Assembly: GCF_030409335.1 (NCBI RefSeq)
Contig: NZ_JAUFPN010000109.1
Span: forward strand, 1 to 39,717
Length of the DNA stretch: 39,717 bases
Direction of reading: 5' to 3'
Source: Paeniroseomonas aquatica
GTDB taxonomy: Bacteria; Pseudomonadota; Alphaproteobacteria; Acetobacterales; Acetobacteraceae
Position 1 is the stretch's first letter. The number at the start of each line of letters is the position of its first letter. The notes under the pieces were generated by a model. The model worked only from the letters and a program-made list of their open reading frames with translations, had not been told where the DNA came from and made no database searches. A program made the translations under genes and the position numbers. Below, in pieces: positions 34,741-39,717 of the stretch.

Positions 34741-35121
34741 ATGCACAGGATATGGCTGGCGCTCGGCGCCCTGGCGGGGTTGGTGGCCGTGGGGCTATCC
34801 GCCTGGGCGTCCCACGCGGCGCCGCTGCGGCTGGAGCCGCCGCGGCTGGCGATGCTGGCGAGCGGCCTGCAGCAGCAGGGCTGGCACGCGCTGGCGATGC
34901 TGGCCGCCGGGCTCTGGGCGGAACGGCGCGGCGGGGTGCTGCCGCACCTGGCCGGCGCGGCCTTCGCGGCCGGGATGCTGCTGTTCTGCGGCGGGGTCTA
35001 TGCGGCGGCGATCGGCGGGGTCTCGCTGGGCTCGGTGGCGCCGGTCGGCGGGACCCTGCTGATGGTCGGATGGGCGCTGCTCTTCGTCTCGGCGGTGTGG
35101 CCCCCCCGGGCCAGGCCATGA
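34741..35121 (+). CDS. DUF423 family small membrane protein
   Basis: 126 residues with four hydrophobic segments (IWLALGALAGLVAVGLSAWA, then LAMLAAGLWA, FAAGMLLFCGGVYAAAIGG and GTLLMVGWALLFVSAVW). LLFCGGVYAAAIGG followed by SVAPVGGTLLMVGWALL is the DUF423/YgdD signature. Inner membrane; function unknown. ATG 34741 lies 9 bases after nfi; the stop overlaps the methyltransferase start (ATGA). DUF423 often precedes this methyltransferase gene, suggesting a linked role that has not been shown. Confidence 0.9.
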   Translation: MHRIWLALGALAGLVAVGLSAWASHAAPLRLEPPRLAMLASGLQQQGWHALAMLAAGLWAERRGGVLPHLAGAAFAAGMLLFCGGVYAAAIGGVSLGSVAPVGGTLLMVGWALLFVSAVWPPRARP

Positions 35122-36026
35122 TCGGCGCGGCCTATCTCGCGGCCGAGGGCTTCGAGGCGGAGCTGGCCGAGGAATTGCGCCTCGGCGGCCGCAGCATCGC
35201 CGCCTGGCACGGAAGGCTGGCGCTCTCGCCCGAGCCACCGGGGCCGAGCGCCTGGGCGCTCGAGGCCTGGACCGCGCCGCGGGAGGTGCCGGCGCCCTCG
35301 GTGAAGGCGGCGGCCGATGCCTTGCGGGCGGTGCAGCGGAACTGGGCGCTCTACGCCCATGGCCAGCACCGCCGCGCCGCGCTGATCGAGGCGCGCCTGC
35401 CGCCGGTGAAGGCGCGGCCGCTGCTGTTCCCGGAAGCCGCCCCGGCCGGGCACCTTGGCGGCTGGACCCTGCTGGCGACCGACCGGCTGCTGTTCAGCCC
35501 GACCAAGACCAGCCCCTTCGTCAACGGCGCGGTGCAATTCGTCGAGGACCGCGCGGGGCCGCCGAGCCGCGCCTACCTCAAGCTGTGGGAGGCGCTGACC
35601 CGGGCCGGGCGCTGGCCGCAGCCGGGGGAGCGCTGCCTCGACCTCGGCGCCTCGCCCGGTGGCTGGACCTGGGCCATCGCGCAGCTCGGCGCCGAGGTGG
35701 TGGCGGTGGACAAGGCGCCGCTGGAGCCGGCGGTCGCCGCCATGCCCGGCGTCTCGGTGCGGCTCGAGAGCGCCTTCGGCCTGGAGCCGCGCGAGCTGCC
35801 GGCGATGGACTGGCTGTTCAGCGACGTCATCTGCTACCCGGCCCGGCTGCTGGCCCTGGTGCGGCGCTGGCTGGAGGCGGGGCGGGCACGGAATTTCTGC
35901 TGCACCATCAAGTTCCAGGGCGAGACCGACCATGCGGCGGCGGCGGAATTCGCCGCCATCCCCGGGGCGATGGTCTTCCATGGCGCGCACAACAAGCATG
36001 AGCTGATGTTCGTCCGGCTGGGCTGA
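35118..36026 (+). CDS. RlmM-like FtsJ-domain SAM-dependent methyltransferase
   Basis: 302 residues. The N-terminal part (1-150) is a THUMP-like RNA-binding region. The Rossmann domain follows: ERCLDLGASPGGWTWAIAQLG (SAM loop), VVAVDKAPL, and the K-D-K-E tetrad of RNA 2'-O-methyltransferases as Lys154 (YLKLWE), Asp236 (SDVICYP), Lys265 (TIKFQGE) and Glu295 (HELMF). RlmM methylates C2498 of 23S rRNA in E. coli; this shorter homologue probably does similar rRNA 2'-O methylation, but the site is unproven. ATG 35118 is in an ATGA overlap with DUF423. Confidence 0.88.
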   Translation: MIGAAYLAAEGFEAELAEELRLGGRSIAAWHGRLALSPEPPGPSAWALEAWTAPREVPAPSVKAAADALRAVQRNWALYAHGQHRRAALIEARLPPVKARPLLFPEAAPAGHLGGWTLLATDRLLFSPTKTSPFVNGAVQFVEDRAGPPSRAYLKLWEALTRAGRWPQPGERCLDLGASPGGWTWAIAQLGAEVVAVDKAPLEPAVAAMPGVSVRLESAFGLEPRELPAMDWLFSDVICYPARLLALVRRWLEAGRARNFCCTIKFQGETDHAAAAEFAAIPGAMVFHGAHNKHELMFVRLG

Positions 36027-36118
36027 TCGCCGCTGGCACGGCGGATGCTGCGGGCCTGCCGGCGCCGGGTGCGCCCCGCGCGGCATGCCGCCGGCGGAAC
36101 CGCAGGAAGGGCCAGGGG

Positions 36119-36586
36119 ATGCAGGTCTCAGGGCAGGTCTCGGGCAGCGCCGGTGGTGCTGCGATGCTGCAGCAGATGCGCGACAGGATGTTCGCCCGCG
36201 CCGACCGGAACGGCGACGGCGGCCTCTCGCTCGACGAGTTCAAGGCCATGGCGAAGCGGCCGCCGCGGGAGGCAGGCTCTGCCGGGCCGCCGGCAGGACC
36301 TGCCGGGGCCGCGGCAGGTCCGGCCGCGAGGACCGACCGGGCCGCCGCCGCCTTCAGCGCGCTGGACACCAACGGCGACGGCAAGCTGAGCACCGCCGAG
36401 CTGGAGCAGGGGCGGCGGTCGCGCCACGCCGGCGCGGCCTCGCGCGAGGGGCTGGCGGCGCTGCTCGGGGTGCAGGAAGGGGCCCAGGGGGGCTTGCAGG
36501 GGGCAGCGGGCCTGGAGGCGCTGATGGGGCGGGTGCTGCGGGCCTATGGCGGCGCGGCGGCCCCGGCCACGGGTTCCGCTGCCTGA
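36119..36586 (+). CDS. EF-hand domain protein
   Basis: 155 residues. Two canonical EF-hand loops: DRNGDGGLSLDE (29-40) and DTNGDGKLSTAE (83-94), joined by a Pro/Ala/Gly linker. The C-terminus is Ala/Gly-rich with an amphipathic helix (GLEALMGRVLRAYGG). The start shows no signal peptide (MQVSGQVSGSAGGAAMLQQMRDR), so the protein could be cytosolic or secreted by a non-Sec route. It likely binds calcium; its partner is unknown. ATG 36119 follows AGGAAGGGCCAGGGG. Monocistronic or leading to the enolase-like gene 44 bases later. Confidence 0.85.
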   Translation: MQVSGQVSGSAGGAAMLQQMRDRMFARADRNGDGGLSLDEFKAMAKRPPREAGSAGPPAGPAGAAAGPAARTDRAAAAFSALDTNGDGKLSTAELEQGRRSRHAGAASREGLAALLGVQEGAQGGLQGAAGLEALMGRVLRAYGGAAAPATGSAA

Positions 36587-36629
36587 GGAAGGCTGGCAAG
36601 CTGCCGGGCCAGGGAGAGGAAAATCCGCC

Positions 36630-37724
36630 ATGGTCCTGCCGCCGCTGACCATCCAGGGGATCGCGGTGCGCGCCGTCGATGCGCCGCTCGACCCGCCGCT
36701 GCGCAACAGCCTCAACGTCATCCCCCGGGCGCCGCTGGTGATCGCCGAGGTGCGCACCGTGCAGGGCGTGACCGGCCAGGCCTATGTCTTCCCCTATACC
36801 CCGGCGGCGCTCGGCCCGGTGGCGGCGCTGGTGCGGAACATCGGCGAGGGGCTCGCCGGACGGGCGCTGGCGCCGGCGGTGCTCTGGGCGGAGCTGCACA
36901 ACAACTTCCGCATCCTCGGCACCGAGGGGCTGGTGCAGATCGCGCTCTCCTGCCTCGACATGGCGCTGTGGGACACGCTGGCGCGGGCCGCCGGGGTGCC
37001 GCTCTGCCGGCTGCTCGGCGCGGAGCCCCGCGCGCTGCCGATCTACGCCTCGCTGCGCGGCTGGGGCGGGGCGATGCTGGCGGAGGAGGCGGGGCAGGCG
37101 GTGGCGGCGCTCGGCGCCCGGGCGGTGAAGTTCAAGCTCGGCCAGGCGCGGCTGGAGGACGACCTCGATACGGTGCGGGCGGTGCGCGGCGCGGTCGGCG
37201 CGGACGTCGAGATCCTGGTCGACTACAACCAGGGGCTGACCCGGCCGGAGGCGGAGCGGCGCGGCCTCGCCCTTGAGGCGCTCGACGTGCGCTGGCTGGA
37301 GGAGCCGCTGCCGGTCGATGACGATGCCGGGCTGGCGGCGCTGCGCGGGGCGCTGCGGGTGCCGGTGCAGGGCGGGGAGAACTGGTGGGGGCCGCGCGGC
37401 ATGGCCCGCGCGCTTGAGGCCGGGGCGGTCGATCTCTGCATGCCGGATGCGATGAAGATCGGCGGCGTCACCGGCTGGATGCAGGCGGCCTCGATCGCCG
37501 CGGCGAAGCGCATCCCGATGTCGTCGCACATCTTCATCGAGGCCAGCGCGCAGCTGCTGCCGGCGACGCCTACGGCGCATTGGCTGGAGCACCTGGACGT
37601 GGCCGGGCCGCTGCTGCGGCAGCCGCTGGAGGTGCGCGACGGCATGGCGCTGGTGCCCGAGCGGCCTGGGCTGGGGATGGAGTGGGAGGCGGCGGCGCTC
37701 AGCCGCTGGGCGGCCGATGTCTAG
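36630..37724 (+). CDS. Mandelate racemase/muconate lactonizing enzyme family (enolase superfamily)
   Basis: 364 residues. The N-terminal capping domain is followed by a TIM barrel. Key residues: VKFKLG (Lys167, Lys169, KxK general base), LVDYNQ (Asp198), RWLEEPL (Glu224/225), GGENWW (Glu250) as metal ligands, and SSHIFIEAS with His300. KxK plus a late His is the mandelate racemase-like arrangement, so it may be an acid-sugar dehydratase or a racemase of an alpha-hydroxy acid; the substrate is unknown. ATG 36630 follows GAGAGGAAA. The D-2-hydroxyacid dehydrogenase two genes on may use a related 2-hydroxy acid. Confidence 0.9.
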   Translation: MVLPPLTIQGIAVRAVDAPLDPPLRNSLNVIPRAPLVIAEVRTVQGVTGQAYVFPYTPAALGPVAALVRNIGEGLAGRALAPAVLWAELHNNFRILGTEGLVQIALSCLDMALWDTLARAAGVPLCRLLGAEPRALPIYASLRGWGGAMLAEEAGQAVAALGARAVKFKLGQARLEDDLDTVRAVRGAVGADVEILVDYNQGLTRPEAERRGLALEALDVRWLEEPLPVDDDAGLAALRGALRVPVQGGENWWGPRGMARALEAGAVDLCMPDAMKIGGVTGWMQAASIAAAKRIPMSSHIFIEASAQLLPATPTAHWLEHLDVAGPLLRQPLEVRDGMALVPERPGLGMEWEAAALSRWAADV

Positions 37725-37917
37725 GCCGGCGGTGCTGCTGGCCGCCCTGCTGCTCGCCGGCTGCAGCGGCCCGCCTTCCAGCATCGCCCTGCCGGGCGGG
37801 CCCTCGCGCGGCACCATGACCCACGAGGAGGCGATGGGCGCCCGCAGCGGGCTGACCCGGCTGGACCGGCTGCCGTTGGACGCGGCGCCGCCGCGGGGTA
37901 GCATGCGCCGCGACTGA
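37717..37917 (+). CDS. Small predicted lipoprotein
   Basis: 66 residues. A short signal MSRPAVLLAALLLAGC with lipobox LAGC, so Cys16 is probably lipidated. The mature part (about 50 residues, with THEEAMGARSGLTRLDRLPLD) shows no known domain. The ATG lies inside the last codons of the enolase-like gene (8-base overlap), suggesting coupled translation. Because it is short, the support is the lipobox, the coupling and the lack of any competing frame. Confidence 0.6.
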   Translation: MSRPAVLLAALLLAGCSGPPSSIALPGGPSRGTMTHEEAMGARSGLTRLDRLPLDAAPPRGSMRRD

Positions 37918-37933
37918 AACCCGGGAGATTGCC

Positions 37934-38851
37934 GTGCGCGCCTTGTTCGTCGATGCCAATGCCTCGCTCGCCGAGGTCACCGAGCGGCTGGGGCGGCCGG
38001 GCGACCCGGCGGTGGTGATCAACCGCGACCCGGACATCACCAGCGCCGACCTGCCGAAGCTGCTGGCCGGGTATGAGATCGCGATCGACGACCATACCCA
38101 GTTCCCGACCGAGATCGTGAAGCAGTGCAAGGACCTCAGGCACATCGTCTTCCTCGGCACCGGCGCCCGCAGCTACATGAACCCGGAGGAGCTGGAGGCG
38201 CTCGGCGTCACCGTCCATATCATCAAGGGCTATGGCGACACCGCCGTCGCCGAGATGGCCTTCGCGCTGATGTGGGATGCGGCGCGCCGGATCGCCGCCA
38301 TGGATGCGGCGATCCGGCGCGGCGAATGGCCGCGCACCGTCGGCATGCAGCTGACCGGCAAGACCGTCGGCCTGGTGGGCACGGGCGGCATCGGCGCCGA
38401 GATGGCGCGGCTCTGTGCCGGCATCGGCATGAAGGTGCTGGCCTGGAACCGCACGCCGAAGGCGATGCCGGGCGTCGAGTTCTGCTCGCTGGAGCGGGTG
38501 CTGGGCGAGAGCGACGTGGTCTCGGTCCACCTGCTGCTGAACGACGAGACGCGCGGCTTCCTCTCGGCGGAGAAGCTGGCGCTGATGCAGCCGGGCTCGA
38601 TCCTGGTGAATACCGCGCGCGGCGCGATCATCGACGAGGAAGCCCTGGCCGCGGCGCTGGCGGCGGGGCGGATCGGCCATGCCGCGCTGGACGTCTTCGT
38701 CGCCGAGCCGCTGGCGGAGGGGCATCCGCTGCGCGGGCTGGAGAATACCACGCTGGCGCCGCACGCCGCCTTCCGCACGCCGGAGGCGAGCGACAACCTG
38801 ATCGGCGCCGCACTCGACCATTGCCGGCGGATCGTCGCCGAGGGGCGGTAG
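37934..38851 (+). CDS. D-isomer specific 2-hydroxyacid dehydrogenase
   Basis: 305 residues. NAD-binding Rossmann loop GLVGTGGIGAEMAR (GxGxxG at 149-154), LVNTARGAIIDEEAL with substrate-binding Arg229, VFVAEPL with Glu258, and TTLAPHAAFRT with His277 as the acid-base; DVFxxEPL is a family signature. It reduces 2-oxo acids or oxidises D-2-hydroxy acids; the specific acid is unknown. The start is GTG at 37934 preceded by GGGAGA. It follows the small lipoprotein by 16 bases and probably shares the transcript of the enolase-superfamily gene. Confidence 0.92.
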   Translation: MRALFVDANASLAEVTERLGRPGDPAVVINRDPDITSADLPKLLAGYEIAIDDHTQFPTEIVKQCKDLRHIVFLGTGARSYMNPEELEALGVTVHIIKGYGDTAVAEMAFALMWDAARRIAAMDAAIRRGEWPRTVGMQLTGKTVGLVGTGGIGAEMARLCAGIGMKVLAWNRTPKAMPGVEFCSLERVLGESDVVSVHLLLNDETRGFLSAEKLALMQPGSILVNTARGAIIDEEALAAALAAGRIGHAALDVFVAEPLAEGHPLRGLENTTLAPHAAFRTPEASDNLIGAALDHCRRIVAEGR

Positions 38852-38868
38852 CGCCGCGCCGGCGGCGC
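38851..38868 (+). terminator. Hairpin at the end of the dehydrogenase gene
   Basis: GCGCCGC (38851-38857) pairs with GCGGCGC (38862-38868) around a 4-base loop, starting at the last base of the stop codon. No U-tract follows. Confidence 0.45.
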
Positions 38869-39078
38869 CTGCCTCCACGGCCGCGGATATCTGGCTGGCG
38901 CAGGCCTTCAGGCCCACCGCCGGGCTGCCCGGATGGGCGAGCGGGACATGACGATCGCCATCGCCAGCCACCGGCGGCGGCGGCCGGGACCATCGAGGTG
39001 AAGGCCGCGGCTTGATTGCTGCCGGAGCCGCGTTCCGTGCTCGCCCGAGCGCGGTTCGCGGCCTGGTCGGCAGGCCCC
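38869..39078. other. Intergenic gap with a hairpin between convergent genes
   Basis: No credible gene. At 39028-39061 a two-part stem (CCGCG/CGCGG, then GTGCTC/GAGCGC around GCCC) lies 18 bases beyond the minus-strand stop of the RTX-like gene and can act in both directions as a terminator. Nothing else was recognised. Confidence 0.5.
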
Positions 39079-39717
39079 CTACAGCCAGATGAAGTCGGCG
39101 CTGTCGAGGTCGGCGATGGCTACGCCGGTGAGGGTGAGGCTCATCTCGGCGGTGCCGTCGCCGTTGATGTCGATGCTCAGCACCTTGGTGCTATTGTCGA
39201 AGCGGGCCTGGCTCTCGCCGGTCACGCCCAGGCTGCTGGCGCCGAGAAAGGTGAAGGCGCCGGTCAGCATGCCGCTGAGCAGGATGAGATCCACGGTCGC
39301 GTCGAAGTCCGTGATGGTGTCGCCGGTGCCGGTCGGGGATTCGCTGATCGCTGTGTAGATGAAGCGATCGACGCCGGACCCGCCGGTGAGGTTATCGACG
39401 CCGGCGCCGCCCATGATCTGGTCGCCGCCGCTGCCGCCGACGAGGGTATCCGCCCCCTCGCCGCCGGTGAGGCGGGTGGAGGTGCTGCCCGAGGCGGTGA
39501 TCGCATCGGCCCCGGTGCCGCCGGTGACCACCTCGATGTTGCTGACGGCGATGGTATTGGCGCCGTTGGCGAGGATCAAGCGGTCGGTGCCGGCGCCGAG
39601 GTTGATGGTCCCGCCCGAGAGCACGGCGCCGAGGGTGATGATGTCGGCGCCGGTGCCGCCGGTGATGGTCTCGGCGCCCGAGACCGTCAGGGTATTGGCG
39701 CCGTTGGCCAGCACCAG
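39079..39717 (-). CDS. RTX-like calcium-binding repeat protein, C-terminal part, truncated by window edge
   Basis: The last about 212 residues of a larger secreted protein; the frame stays open to base 39717. A 46-residue repeat starts with LANGANTLTVSGAETITGGTG and recurs as LANGANTIAVSNIEVVTGGTG. Then come RTX nonapeptides (GGEGADTLVGGSGGDQIMGG followed by AGVDNLTGGSGVDRF), which coil into a calcium-filled beta roll. The end (DTITDFDATVDLILL and a short acidic-aliphatic C-terminus DLDSADFIWL) is the type I secretion signal pattern of RTX proteins. The role of the missing N-terminal part is unknown; an adhesin or a hydrolase are both possible. No secretion genes are in the window. Confidence 0.85.
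   Translation of the reverse strand: MVLANGANTLTVSGAETITGGTGADIITLGAVLSGGTINLGAGTDRLILANGANTIAVSNIEVVTGGTGADAITASGSTSTRLTGGEGADTLVGGSGGDQIMGGAGVDNLTGGSGVDRFIYTAISESPTGTGDTITDFDATVDLILLSGMLTGAFTFLGASSLGVTGESQARFDNSTKVLSIDINGDGTAEMSLTLTGVAIADLDSADFIWL

Overview
The window is very GC-rich (roughly 70% or more by eye) and densely coding. It looks like the chromosome of an alphaproteobacterium, probably an Acetobacteraceae member of the Roseomonas type. The reasons are the alphaproteobacterial style of the IF-2 N-terminus, the rimP-nusA-ylxR-infB order, metK followed by trmB, and several tripartite-tricarboxylate-type (Bug/TctC) binding proteins with Tat-like signals. I see no CRISPR array, tRNA, rRNA, transposase, integrase or phage gene.

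Positions 1-16302 read almost entirely on the minus strand and hold housekeeping genes. These are the translation/transcription operon rimP-nusA-ylxR-infB (infB carries an in-frame amber codon and runs off the left edge); two secreted hydrolases; trmB; metK with a strong terminator; dapB coupled to a DUF7002-like gene; a PRC-barrel protein; the chaperone set grpE-dnaK-dnaJ; a glutathione transferase; and a cytosolic HtrA-like protein without catalytic Ser or His, which is translationally coupled to a LuxR-type regulator with a degenerate receiver domain.

Positions 16556-27019 are more accessory in character. A 513-residue coiled-coil lipoprotein built of 14-residue repeats and a secreted NHL beta-propeller come first. 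Then comes a patchwork in which three orphan Bug binding proteins alternate with catabolic enzymes: an ABM-type monooxygenase, a CaiB-type CoA-transferase, an amidohydrolase and an acetolactate-synthase-like ThDP enzyme. No TctA/TctB membrane partners are present. Palindromic hairpin elements lie in the gaps.

Positions 27024-39717 hold a secreted esterase of the adjacent-cysteine (esterase 713) type; a compact arsenic operon arsR-arsI-arsC-acr3 joined by 4-base overlaps and apparently started from a leaderless promoter under an ArsR-like palindrome; a D-aminopeptidase-like serine hydrolase with a second HtrA-like pseudoprotease; an orphan znuA under a near-perfect Zur box; endonuclease V, a DUF423 protein and an RlmM-like methyltransferase; an EF-hand protein; an enolase-superfamily enzyme, a small lipoprotein and a D-2-hydroxyacid dehydrogenase; and, at the right edge on the minus strand, the C-terminal part of an RTX-like repeat protein.

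Coding is nearly continuous, and the many long open frames opposite real genes are GC-skew shadows. Start sites were chosen by homology, Shine-Dalgarno position and overlap with neighbours. No database search was run; family names rest on motif recognition.
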